Shown here piece after piece: positions 34,071 to 42,896 of a stretch of DNA of 64,000 nucleotides. The notes under the pieces are model-generated. The model was not told the DNA's origin and did no database searches. It saw only the letters and a list, made by a program, of their open reading frames with translations. Both the position numbers and the translations under genes were made by a program. Each line of letters opens with the position of its first letter. The stretch's first letter is position 1. The DNA comes from Streptomyces luteolus (GTDB taxonomy: Bacteria; Actinomycetota; Actinomycetes; Streptomycetales; Streptomycetaceae), in contig NZ_JASCIS010000029.1 in assembly GCF_029968015.1 (NCBI RefSeq), positions 1 through 64,000 on the forward strand, written 5' to 3'.

Positions 34071-37028
34071 GTGCAGGTGCGGCGCAGGAAGCGGGCGGCA
34101 GCCATCGCGGCCGCGGTGATCGGGGGCCTCATCGGCGGCGCACCGGGAGCCCTCGCCGCGCCACCGCAGCCCGCCGTCACCGAACCCGACACCCCCGCGG
34201 GCACCGACCGCGCGAGCGACGACTCCCTGCCGCAGGTGTGGCCACGCCCGCAGCAGGCCCAGGCGGGCGGCCGGGCCGTACGCATCGGCGAGCAGGTGTA
34301 CGTCGCGACGGACGCGGGCGCCGACCCGTACGCCGTGGACGCGCTGCGCACCCTCCTGCGGAACGCGGGCGCCCGCCGCGTCACCGAGGTCGGGGGCGGG
34401 GCGAAGCCGCCCGCGGGCGCCCTCGTCGTGCGCGCGGGCGAGGCGGGCGGGGGCGGACGCTCCGGCGCGGCCGCCGCACTGCGCGCCCTGCGCTCCGCCG
34501 ACCGCGCCGACCTGCCGAGTGGCGGCTACCGCCTCGCGGTCGGCGGGGTCGCGGGCAGGCCCACCGTCGCCCTCGAAGGCGTCGGCGAGGACGGCCTCTT
34601 CCACGGCGTGCAGACGCTGCGCCAGCTGATCGGCGACTCCGGCTCCGTGCCCGGCGTACGCGTCCGTGACTGGCCCGGCACCGGCGTGCGCGGCCTCGCC
34701 GAGAGCTTCTACGGCACGCCCTGGACCCGTGAACAGCGCCTGGAACAGCTGGACTTCATGGGCCGCACCAAGCTCAACCGGTACGTCTACGCCCCCGGCG
34801 ACGACCCGTACCGCCAGGCGCGCTGGCGCGAGCCGTACCCCGCCGAGCAGCGCGCCGGCTTCCGCGCCCTGGCCGAGCGGGCGGCCCGCAACCACGTGAC
34901 GCTCACCTGGGCGGTCTCGCCCGGCCAGGCCATGTGCCTGTCGTCCGACGACGACCTGAAGGCGCTGCTCCGCAAGGTCGACGCGATGTGGGCGCTCGGC
35001 GTGCGGGCCTTCCAGCTCCAATTCCAGGACGTGTCGTACAGCGAGTGGCACTGCGACGCGGACGCCGAGACGTTCGGCTCCGGACCGGAGGCGGCAGCGG
35101 CCGCACAGGCGAAGGTGGCGGGGGCGCTCGCCGCGCATCTGCGGGAGCGGCACCAGGGCGCGGAGCCGCTGACTCTGATGCCCACCGAGTACTTCCAGGA
35201 CGGCGCGACCGAGTACCGCGAGGCGCTCTCCGCGAAGCTGGACGACCAGGTGCAGGTGGCGTGGACCGGCGTCGGCGTCGTACCGAAGACCATCACCGGG
35301 CGTGAACTGGCCGGTGCGCGCGCGGCGTTCGGGCATCCGCTGGTCACGATGGACAACTACCCGGTCAACGACTACGCGCAAGACCGTATCTTCCTCGGCC
35401 CCTACATGGGCCGCGAACCGGCCGTCGCCAGCGGCTCGGCCGCGCTCCTGGCCAACGCCATGGAGCAGCCGGTGGCCTCCCGCATCCCGCTGTTCACGGC
35501 CGCCGACTACGCCTGGAACCCGAAGGCGTACCGCCCGCAGGAGTCCTGGCGCGCCGCCGTCGACGCCACGGCGGCCGAGCTCGCGGACGGCGACGCGAAG
35601 CGCCGTGCGGCGGTACGGGCCCTCGCGGGCAACACGGCCTCCTCGGTGCTCGGCGCCGACGAGTCCGCGTATCTGCGGCCGCTGATGGACGCCTTCTGGC
35701 GGGAGCGCGCGGGCGGCGACCTGCGGCGCACCGAGGCCGCCGGGCAGCGCCTGAAGGACGCGTTCACGGTGCTCCGCGAGACCCCGCAGCGGCTGCGCGA
35801 CACCGAACTCGGCACCGAAGTGGCCCCCTGGACCGAGCAGTTGGGGCGGTACGGCACCGCGGGCGAGGCCGCCGTCGAGATGCTGCTCGCGCAGAGCCGC
35901 GGCGACGGGGCGCGGGCCTGGCGGCACCGCGAGGAGCTCGACGCGGCCCGCGAAGAGGTGCGGTCGGGCCGCGCCACCGTCGGCAAGGGCGTGCTCGGGC
36001 CGTTCCTCGACAAGGCCGAGAAGGAGTCGGAGCGCTGGTCCGGCACCGCCGAGGAGCGCGGCGAGGTCGCCGAGGACGACGCCTCGTACACCGTGCGGCT
36101 GCCGCGCCCGCGGCCCATCGAGGCCGTGACGGCGGTGACGGAGCCCGGCGAGCGCGGCACCGTGCAGGCGCACGTCCCCGGCGAGGGCTGGCGCACCCTC
36201 GGCCGGCTCACCGGCAAGGGCTGGACGGAGACCGCCGCGAAGGGCCTGAGGGCGGACGCGGTACGGACGACGGTGCCCGCGCAGCACGTCGTGCCCTGGT
36301 TCGCCGACGGCGCCGACGCCGCGTTCGAGCTGAGCCGCGACGAGGCCGACGCGGAGATCGGCGGCCCGGCGCAACGCGTCACAGCGAAGCTCACCGCGCG
36401 GCGGCCCGCCGACGTCCGGGGGAAGCTCACGGCGCGGGCCCCGGAGGGCGTCGAGGTGCGGGTGCCGGACGAGGCGAAGGTGCCGCGCGGCACGGATGTC
36501 ACGGTCCCGGTCGAGATCACGGTGCCCGAGGGCACCCCGGCGGGAAGCTACGCGGTGCCCGTCTCGTACGGCGGCGAGACCCGCACGCTGACCGTCCGCG
36601 CGTACCCGCGCACCGGCGGGCCCGATCTGGCGCGCGGCGCGAAGGCGACCTCGTCGGGCGACGAGACCCGCGACTTCCCGGCGGCGGCGGCCAACGACGG
36701 GGACCCGGAGACCCGTTGGTCCTCACCGGCCGAGGACGACGCGTGGTGGCAGGCGGAGTTCGACCGCCCGGTGCGGCTCGGCAAGGTCGCGCTGCACTGG
36801 CAGGACGCGTACGCCTCCGCGTACCGCGTGCAGGTCTCGGAGGACGGCGAGACCTGGCGCACGGCGGCGTCGGTCGACAAGGGCCGCGGCGGGCGGGAAA
36901 CGGTCCGGATGGACGAGCGAGATGTCCGCTACGTCCGCGTGCAGGGCGAGAAGCGGGGGACGCGCTTCGGGTACTCGCTGTGGGGTGTGGAGGCGTACGA
37001 GGTGAAATCCGGCTCCTCCGGCGATTGA
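34071..37028 (+). CDS. Secreted GH84-like beta-N-acetylglucosaminidase/hyaluronidase homologue with altered catalytic pair
   Basis: The 985-residue precursor has a signal peptide ending near ALAAPP. A GH20b-like N-terminal domain (to about 190) leads into the GH84 barrel, which starts at GVRGLAESFYGTPWTREQR. At the catalytic position the sequence is LQFQDVSYSEW: Gln319-Asp320 replaces the usual Asp-Asp pair. Helical and beta domains follow, then a discoidin-like carbohydrate-binding domain (about 840-975; ATSSGDETRDFPAAAANDGD). It probably binds or trims GlcNAc-bearing glycans outside the cell. GTG 34071 has a G-rich site; GTG 34038 is an alternative. The last residues and stop fall in repeat sequence. 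Confidence 0.9.
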   Translation: MQVRRRKRAAAIAAAVIGGLIGGAPGALAAPPQPAVTEPDTPAGTDRASDDSLPQVWPRPQQAQAGGRAVRIGEQVYVATDAGADPYAVDALRTLLRNAGARRVTEVGGGAKPPAGALVVRAGEAGGGGRSGAAAALRALRSADRADLPSGGYRLAVGGVAGRPTVALEGVGEDGLFHGVQTLRQLIGDSGSVPGVRVRDWPGTGVRGLAESFYGTPWTREQRLEQLDFMGRTKLNRYVYAPGDDPYRQARWREPYPAEQRAGFRALAERAARNHVTLTWAVSPGQAMCLSSDDDLKALLRKVDAMWALGVRAFQLQFQDVSYSEWHCDADAETFGSGPEAAAAAQAKVAGALAAHLRERHQGAEPLTLMPTEYFQDGATEYREALSAKLDDQVQVAWTGVGVVPKTITGRELAGARAAFGHPLVTMDNYPVNDYAQDRIFLGPYMGREPAVASGSAALLANAMEQPVASRIPLFTAADYAWNPKAYRPQESWRAAVDATAAELADGDAKRRAAVRALAGNTASSVLGADESAYLRPLMDAFWRERAGGDLRRTEAAGQRLKDAFTVLRETPQRLRDTELGTEVAPWTEQLGRYGTAGEAAVEMLLAQSRGDGARAWRHREELDAAREEVRSGRATVGKGVLGPFLDKAEKESERWSGTAEERGEVAEDDASYTVRLPRPRPIEAVTAVTEPGERGTVQAHVPGEGWRTLGRLTGKGWTETAAKGLRADAVRTTVPAQHVVPWFADGADAAFELSRDEADAEIGGPAQRVTAKLTARRPADVRGKLTARAPEGVEVRVPDEAKVPRGTDVTVPVEITVPEGTPAGSYAVPVSYGGETRTLTVRAYPRTGGPDLARGAKATSSGDETRDFPAAAANDGDPETRWSSPAEDDAWWQAEFDRPVRLGKVALHWQDAYASAYRVQVSEDGETWRTAASVDKGRGGRETVRMDERDVRYVRVQGEKRGTRFGYSLWGVEAYEVKSGSSGD

Positions 37029-37116
37029 GACGGGTCCCCCTGCGCACGCCGACCGAAGCCCGGTCACCCGTCGAGGCGCGGGCGACCGGCCCCGGTCACA
37101 CAAAAACCCGGACGCC

Positions 37117-37653
37117 TCAGGCAGAGATGCCGTCGATCCGGGCCATCGCGTCGTCCGCGCCGAACGGCTGCAGGTAGGGCAGCCAGCGCGGGTCCCTATG
37201 CCCGGTGCCGATGATGCGCCAGGCGAGTCCGGTGGGCGGGGCGGGTTTGTGACGCAGCCGCCAGCCCAGTTCGAGCAGATGACGATCGGCCTTCACGTGG
37301 TTGCAGCGGCGGCATGACGCCACCACGTTCTCCCAGGCGTGCTGACCTCCCCGGCTCTTGGGGATGACGTGGTCGACGCTGGTTGCGACGCCACCGCAGT
37401 ACATGCAGCGGCCCCCGTCGCGGGCGAAGAGGGCGCGCCGGGTCAGCGGAACGGGCCCCCGGTAGGGGACCCGCACGAAGCGCTTGAGCCGGACCACGCT
37501 GGGTGCGGGGATGGTGTAGGTCGCGCTGTGCATAAAGGCGCCGGACTCCTCGAGGCACTGAGCCTTGTTCTCGAGGACCAGAACGAGCGCGCGGCGGAGC
37601 GGTACGACGCCGAGGGGCTCGTACGACGCGTTGAGGACCAGGACATGCGGCAC
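37117..37653 (-). CDS. HNH endonuclease
   Basis: The 178-residue protein has a classic HNH zinc-finger nuclease core: CMYCGG, SVDHVIPKSRGG, WENVVASCRRCNHVKADR. The two CxxC pairs bind structural zinc, and His, Asn and His form the metal/catalytic site. The N-terminal VLVLNASYEPLGVVPLRRAL block is typical of the widespread actinobacterial housekeeping HNH protein. GTG 37653 follows AAGGAGG, which settles the start although the frame is open to 37854. No restriction partner is nearby. Confidence 0.93.
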   Translation of the reverse strand: MPHVLVLNASYEPLGVVPLRRALVLVLENKAQCLEESGAFMHSATYTIPAPSVVRLKRFVRVPYRGPVPLTRRALFARDGGRCMYCGGVATSVDHVIPKSRGGQHAWENVVASCRRCNHVKADRHLLELGWRLRHKPAPPTGLAWRIIGTGHRDPRWLPYLQPFGADDAMARIDGISA

Positions 37654-37932
37654 GGATGCCTCCTTGTACGCCGGCGGCGCGTGGCTCGCGCCGGGACGAT
37701 CTGCTCTCAGTCTCCCCTCATGCCTGGTCGAAGCGCCACCATGCGCCGGTAACGGGCTTGCAGTGTTTTCGACCACACCGGGGGGCGGCCGACCGTGACC
37801 GGCCCTCCTCGACGTGAGCACCGTCTCTCCTTCGAACATCACAACGATCCACACACAATGCCCCGTTAGTGTGGTTGGTCTGCCCGCTCCTCTCCCTTTT
37901 GTGGGCAGCCGCTACGCCCGGAGGTGCCCGCC

Positions 37933-39003
37933 GTGTTTCTGTCCGTCGTGTCGACGCTGTCGGCCGGATCCGCCAAGGACCCCGCGAACCAGCTCGACGA
38001 GGCCCAGCAGAAGGCGACGAACGCCGCAGCCTTGATCGAGCAGAACTGGTCCGCCTGGCTCGGCATCGGGCTGCGGGTGGTGCTGATCATCGTGATCGCC
38101 ACGGTGCTTCGCACGGTGATCCGGCGCACGATCACCAAGCTCATCGAGCGCATGAACCGCAGCGCCCAGGCCGTCGACGGCACCGCGCTCGGCGGTCTCC
38201 TGGTCAACGCGGAGCGGCGCAGGCAGCGTTCCGAGGCGATCGGCTCGGTGCTGCGCTCGGTGGCCTCGTTCCTGATCATGGGCACGGCCGCGCTGATGAT
38301 CCTCGGCATCTTCGAGATCAACCTGGCGCCGCTGCTCGCGAGTGCCGGTGTGGCCGGTGTGGCCCTTGGCTTCGGCGCCCGCAACCTCGTCACGGACTTC
38401 CTCTCCGGCGTCTTCATGATCCTGGAGGACCAGTACGGCGTCGGTGACTCGGTCGACGCGGGCGTCGCCTCCGGCGAGGTCATCGAGGTGGGCCTGCGCG
38501 TCACCAAGCTGCGCGGCGACAACGGCGAGATCTGGTACGTGCGCAACGGCGAGGTCAAGCGCATCGGCAACCTCTCCCAGGGCTGGGCCACGGCCGGCGT
38601 GGACGTCACGGTGCGCTCGGACGAGGACCTGGCGAAGGTGCGCGAGACGCTCACCGAGGTGGGCGCCGTGATGAGCAAGGAGGAGCCGTGGAACGAGCGG
38701 CTCTGGGGCCCGGTGGAGGTGCTCGGCCTGGACGCCGTCTACCTGGACCAGATGGTCATCAGGGTCAGCGCCAAGACGATGCCGGGCAAGGCGCTCGGCG
38801 TGGAGCGGGAGCTGCGCTGGCGGATCAAGGAGGCCTTCGACGTCGCGGGCATCCGCATCGTGGGCCGCATGATGCTCGCCGCCGAGGAGGACGAGAACGG
38901 CAACCCGGCCCCGGCGGTCGCGGCCCCGTCCGCGTACGCCTCGGCGACCTCCCCGCAGTCGATCGCGGCGTCCCCGATACCGCCGTCGAGCCTCAGCAAG
39001 TAA
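37933..39003 (+). CDS. MscS-type mechanosensitive ion channel
   Basis: A 356-residue membrane protein. A short extracellular N-terminus leads to TM helices at about 44-65 and 112-130, and then the pore helix ASAGVAGVALGFGARNLVTD with the Ala/Gly packing pattern of MscS TM3. The beta domain and C-terminal alpha/beta vestibule follow (EDQYGVGDSVDAG onward). It releases solutes on hypo-osmotic shock. GTG 37933 has GGAGG eight bases upstream; GTG 37924 would overlap that site. Confidence 0.94.
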   Translation: MFLSVVSTLSAGSAKDPANQLDEAQQKATNAAALIEQNWSAWLGIGLRVVLIIVIATVLRTVIRRTITKLIERMNRSAQAVDGTALGGLLVNAERRRQRSEAIGSVLRSVASFLIMGTAALMILGIFEINLAPLLASAGVAGVALGFGARNLVTDFLSGVFMILEDQYGVGDSVDAGVASGEVIEVGLRVTKLRGDNGEIWYVRNGEVKRIGNLSQGWATAGVDVTVRSDEDLAKVRETLTEVGAVMSKEEPWNERLWGPVEVLGLDAVYLDQMVIRVSAKTMPGKALGVERELRWRIKEAFDVAGIRIVGRMMLAAEEDENGNPAPAVAAPSAYASATSPQSIAASPIPPSSLSK

Positions 39004-39083
39004 CGGCCCCTCCGCTTCGCTCCTTCGCCCCTTCGCCCCCTTCACCCCTTCACCCCTTCTCCCCTTACCCTCAGCTCTTCTCC

Positions 39084-39112
39084 GCACCCCCGTCGGCAAC
39101 CGGCGGGGGTGC
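39084..39112 (+). terminator. Terminator after the MscS gene
   Basis: A 9-bp perfect stem (39084-39092 with 39104-39112), extended by inner pairs, 80 bases after the gene. The space between (39013-39070) is a CCCCTTC-type polypyrimidine tandem tract. Confidence 0.65.
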
Positions 39113-39170
39113 GCCGTGTCCGCACTCTTGACGTCACCCCGAAGCCCGCTGCTAGGTTCCTCACAACCAA

Positions 39171-39185
39171 TAGGAAACCTTCCTA
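39171..39185. promoter_or_regulatory. Probable ROK-regulator operator
   Basis: The palindrome TAGGAAACCTTCCTA lies 33 bases before the regulator start. From memory, Streptomyces ROK-family sites have this TTAGGAAnnnTTCCTAA form. Autoregulation and control of the sugar operon are inferred. Confidence 0.6.
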
Positions 39186-39218
39186 ACAGTACGGGACCTG
39201 CGTACGGAGGAGCACGGC

Positions 39219-40481
39219 ATGGCGGGGACTCCCCCCACGACACCCGGAACACCGGGTACACCGCGGGTGCTGCGGGCGATGAACGACCGGGCCGCGCTCG
39301 ACCTGCTGCTCACCCACGGCCCGCTCTCCCGCACCCGGATCGGCAAGCTGACCGGCCTCTCCAAGCCCACCGCGTCCCAGCTGCTCGCCCGTCTCGAAGC
39401 GGCCGGCCTGGTCGTGGCGACCGGCACCAGCGAGGGCCGCCCGGGCCCCAGCGCCCAGCTGTACGCGGTGAACGCCTCCGCCGCACACGTCGCCGCCCTC
39501 GACGTCACGCCCGAGCGCATCGTCGCCGCCGTCGCCGACATCACCGGCGCCGAGGCCGGCCGCTTCGAGCTGCGCACCCCCGGCCGCGGCGGCCATGACG
39601 TGGTACGTCAGGTGCTCGCCTCGGTCGACGGTGCCGCGAAGGACGCCGGGCTCACCCGCGCCGAGCTGCACCGGGTGGTGATCGGCACACCCGGCGCCTT
39701 CGACCCGAACACCGGACGCCTCCGGTACGCCAGCCACCTGCCGGGCTGGCACTCCCCCGCGCTCCTCGGCGAGCTGGCCGCGGCCCTGCCGATGCCGGTC
39801 GACTACGAGAACGACGTGAACCTCGCCGCCGTCGCCGAGCAGCGCCTCGGCGCCGCCCGCGAGGACCAGGACTTCGTCCTGCTGTGGAACCAGGAGGGCA
39901 TCGGCGCCGCCCTCGTGATCGGCGGCCGGCTGCACCGGGGCTGGACCGGCGGCGCGGGCGAGATCGGCTTCCTGCCGGTGCCGGGCACCCCGCTCGTACG
40001 GCAGGTCGCCAAGGCCAACAGCGGCGGCTTCCAGGAGCTGGCCGGCGCCCAGTCGGTACCCCGGATCGCCAAGTCCCTCGGCATCGACACCGCCGAGCAG
40101 CCGTACGCGGAGACGGCCGCCGCCCTCCTGAGACGGGCCGCCGAGGCCGAGAGGGAGAGCGGCGACGCCCAGGCCGAGCGGGAGAGCGGCGACGCCGAGG
40201 CCCTGCGGGAGCTGCTGCGGCAGACCGCGCAGCGGATCGCGACCGGTCTCGCCGCCGTCGTCGCGGTGCTCGACCCCGGGCTCGTCGTCCTGTCCGGCGG
40301 CGTGACCTGCGCGGGCGGCGAACCGCTGCGCGCCCTGATCCAGTCCGAACTCGCCGAGCTCGCCGCCTCCCGGCCCCGGCTCGTCCTCGGCGAGGTGACC
40401 GAACAGCCGGTGCTGCGCGGCGCGTTGGAGAGCGCGCTCGCCGTCACCCGCGCCGAGGTCTTCGACACCTCCGCCCACTGA
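39219..40481 (+). CDS. ROK family transcriptional repressor
   Basis: A 420-residue protein. The N-terminal winged helix (LSRTRIGKLTGLSKPTASQL) is followed by an actin-like ROK fold. The kinase-type phosphate loop is degenerate (LDVTPERIV), and the Cys-rich zinc motif usual in NagC/Mlc is missing where GEIGFLPVPG is followed by VAKANSGGFQ. It should therefore sense a sugar without phosphorylating it. A short duplication (ERESGDA twice) lies at about 309-325. GGAGGAG precedes ATG 39219. It heads the sugar locus and probably represses it. Confidence 0.93.
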   Translation: MAGTPPTTPGTPGTPRVLRAMNDRAALDLLLTHGPLSRTRIGKLTGLSKPTASQLLARLEAAGLVVATGTSEGRPGPSAQLYAVNASAAHVAALDVTPERIVAAVADITGAEAGRFELRTPGRGGHDVVRQVLASVDGAAKDAGLTRAELHRVVIGTPGAFDPNTGRLRYASHLPGWHSPALLGELAAALPMPVDYENDVNLAAVAEQRLGAAREDQDFVLLWNQEGIGAALVIGGRLHRGWTGGAGEIGFLPVPGTPLVRQVAKANSGGFQELAGAQSVPRIAKSLGIDTAEQPYAETAAALLRRAAEAERESGDAQAERESGDAEALRELLRQTAQRIATGLAAVVAVLDPGLVVLSGGVTCAGGEPLRALIQSELAELAASRPRLVLGEVTEQPVLRGALESALAVTRAEVFDTSAH

Positions 40482-40491
40482 CCTGCTCCAC

Positions 40492-40534
40492 CGCACGACG
40501 CCCGCACGACACCCGCACGACACCCGCACGCTCC
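40492..40534 (+). repeat. 11-bp tandem repeat, four units
   Basis: Four tandem units of CGCACGACRCC (the last degenerate) lie between the ROK regulator and the solute-binding protein gene, in the transcribed leader of the latter. Confidence 0.7.
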
Positions 40535-40575
40535 TGAAACCTCCTGCCCCTGCCCCCGCCGAGGGAGACACCGTC

Positions 40576-41907
40576 ATGCGCAGAAACAGGTTCCTCCGCG
40601 TCGCCGTCCCCACCGCAGCGATATCGGTCCTCGCGACCGGCTGCGTGGGCTCCACCGAAACGGGTCCGAGCGACGACCCGAAGGCGAAGGCCACGATCAC
40701 CTTCTGGCACGGCTGGACCGCGCCGTCCGAGGTGAAGGCCATCGACGAGAACATCGCGCGGTTCGAGAAGAAGCACCCCAACATCACCGTGAAAGTGGTC
40801 GGCGGGATCAACGACGAGAAGCTCAACCAGGCGCTGCGCGCGGGCGGTTCGAAGGGCCCGGACGTGGTGTCGTCGTTCACCACCGCCAACGTCGGGAAAT
40901 TCTGCTCGTCCGGCGCCTTCGCCGACCTCGGCCCGTTCATCGAGAAGTCCGGGCTCGACCTGGAGAAGACCTTCTCGAAACCGCTGCTCGACTACACGCA
41001 GTTCGAGGGGAGGCGCTGCGCCCTGCCGCTGCTCAGCGATGCGTACGGGCTCTACTACAACAAGGACGCCTTCGAAGAGGCCGGGATCGAGGCGCCGCCG
41101 AAGACCTGGGAGGAGTTCGACAAGGCCGCCGAAAAGCTCACCAAGCACAAGGGCGGCAGCTACGAACAGCTCGGGTTCATGCCGAACTACCACGGCTACG
41201 AGACCGTGCCCTCGCACTACATCTCGCAGTGGAGCCCCACGTACTTCACGAAGGACGGCAAGTCCAACATCGCGAAGGACCCGTCGTTCAAGGAGATGTA
41301 CACCTGGCAGCGGAACCTGGTGAAGAGGCTCGGCGGATACGCGAAGCTGGAGAAGTACCAGAAGACCTTCGGTGACGAATGGGGTGCCGAACACCCCTTC
41401 CACACCGGCCAGGTGGCGATGCAGCTGGACGGCGAGTGGCGGCTCGGCATGGCCGAGGCGACCGATCCCGGATTCGAGATCGGTGTGGCCCCGCTCCCCG
41501 TGCCGAAGGACCAGATCGACAGCTACGGCAAGGGGTATCTGTCCGGCACGATCATGGGGATCGCCCCGTCGAGCAAGAAGCAGAACGCCGCCTGGGAACT
41601 CGTGAAGTACATGACCACGGACACCGAAGCGGTCGTGCAGTTCGCGAACGCCATCAAGAACGTGCCGTCCACCAAGGCCGCTCTGAAGTCCCCGAAGCTG
41701 AAGTTCGACCCGCGCTTCAGGACATTCCTCGACATCGCGCGGCACCCGGACTCCAACACCAGTGACGGCGCGATCAACGGCATCACGTACCAGATGTCGC
41801 TGCAGAACTTCGGATACCAGGTCGAGAAGGGCGCCGTGCGGGACATTCAGGCGGGCCTGGAGAAGACCGCCCGGGAGATCGACACCGATATCGCACAGGC
41901 CAAGTAG
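40576..41907 (+). CDS. Sugar ABC transporter solute-binding lipoprotein
   Basis: The 443-residue family-1 extracellular binding protein has a lipobox ISVLATGC (Cys about 23), so it is tethered outside the membrane. The fold signature TITFWHGWTAPSEVKAIDEN opens the N-lobe, and Trp/Tyr-rich segments (DEWGAEHPFHTGQVAMQLDG) supply the sugar site. It delivers an oligosaccharide to the two permeases just downstream (17 bases, then a 4-base overlap). GAGGGAG lies before the ATG. No ATPase gene is in the operon, so a shared one such as MsiK would be needed. Confidence 0.95.
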   Translation: MRRNRFLRVAVPTAAISVLATGCVGSTETGPSDDPKAKATITFWHGWTAPSEVKAIDENIARFEKKHPNITVKVVGGINDEKLNQALRAGGSKGPDVVSSFTTANVGKFCSSGAFADLGPFIEKSGLDLEKTFSKPLLDYTQFEGRRCALPLLSDAYGLYYNKDAFEEAGIEAPPKTWEEFDKAAEKLTKHKGGSYEQLGFMPNYHGYETVPSHYISQWSPTYFTKDGKSNIAKDPSFKEMYTWQRNLVKRLGGYAKLEKYQKTFGDEWGAEHPFHTGQVAMQLDGEWRLGMAEATDPGFEIGVAPLPVPKDQIDSYGKGYLSGTIMGIAPSSKKQNAAWELVKYMTTDTEAVVQFANAIKNVPSTKAALKSPKLKFDPRFRTFLDIARHPDSNTSDGAINGITYQMSLQNFGYQVEKGAVRDIQAGLEKTAREIDTDIAQAK

Positions 41908-41924
41908 CCCGGGGACCACGGCCC

Positions 41925-42896
41925 ATGACCACGTACTCCACATACTCCACGTACTCCGCGTACACGCTGCGCGCGAAGCGCCGAAGGTCGGCGCTGCGCA
42001 CCGCTGCCTTTCTGTCGCCCTGGCTGATCGGCTTCGCCGTCTTCTTCGCCTATCCGCTGGTGTCGACCGTCTATTTCTCGTTCATGAAGTACGACGGCTT
42101 CGGCGCGCCCACGTGGAACTCGACCGCCAACTGGTCCTATGTCTTCGGCAGTTACACCATGTTCTGGCCCGCCCTGCGCAACACGCTGTGGCTGGTTCTG
42201 GTGATGGTGACGTGCCGGGTGGCGTTCGGGCTCGGCGTCGGGCTGCTCATCACGAAGATCAAGACCGGTGCCGGGGTGTTCCGCACCCTTTTCTATCTGC
42301 CGTATCTCGCGCCGCCGGTGGCCGCGACCCTGGCCTTCGTCTTCCTGCTCAATCCCGGCACCGGGCCGGTCAACAGCGCCCTGGAGGGAATCGGCCTCAC
42401 GGCACCCGGCTGGTTCACGGATCCGGACTGGTCCAAACCCGCCCTGACCATGCTCGCGGTGTGGGGCGTCGGCGACCTGATGGTCATCTTCATGGCCGCA
42501 CTCCTCGACGTACCGAAGGAGCAGTACGAGGCCGCCGAACTGGACGGGGCGAATTCCTGGCAGCGGTTCCGCTTCGTGACACTGCCGAACATCTCGCCGA
42601 TCGTGCTCTTCGCCGTCGTCACCGGAGTGATCCAGACGATGCAGTACTACACACAGCCGATCGTCGCCTCCAAGGTGGCCTCCGGGATCATCGGCGGCAG
42701 CGGCCAGCAGTTCGAGCCCGGCTATCCGGAGAAATCCACGCTCACGCTGCCCCAGGCCGTCTACAACCTCGGCTTCCAGCGCTTCGACTACGGCTCCGCC
42801 TGCGTCGTCGCCCTGGTCCTCTTCGCCCTCGCCATGGCCGGTACGGCTCTCCTCATGCGGCGCCGCGCCGGACTCGTCGGGGCAGGTGAGCGATGA
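41925..42896 (+). CDS. Sugar ABC transporter permease, first subunit
   Basis: The 323-residue membrane protein has six helices and the ATPase-contacting EAA loop (EAAELDGANSWQRFRFVTLP). It is a MalF/UgpA-type subunit. The N-terminus is low complexity (TYSTYSTYSAY), encoded by a 9-bp tandem repeat. Its stop overlaps the start of the second permease. Confidence 0.95.
   Translation: MTTYSTYSTYSAYTLRAKRRRSALRTAAFLSPWLIGFAVFFAYPLVSTVYFSFMKYDGFGAPTWNSTANWSYVFGSYTMFWPALRNTLWLVLVMVTCRVAFGLGVGLLITKIKTGAGVFRTLFYLPYLAPPVAATLAFVFLLNPGTGPVNSALEGIGLTAPGWFTDPDWSKPALTMLAVWGVGDLMVIFMAALLDVPKEQYEAAELDGANSWQRFRFVTLPNISPIVLFAVVTGVIQTMQYYTQPIVASKVASGIIGGSGQQFEPGYPEKSTLTLPQAVYNLGFQRFDYGSACVVALVLFALAMAGTALLMRRRAGLVGAGER

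Noticed and set aside
39013..39070. Polypyrimidine CCCCTTC tract as a regulatory or triplex-forming site
   Set aside because: It is simple low-complexity sequence after a gene end with a separate terminator downstream; nothing ties it to a function.
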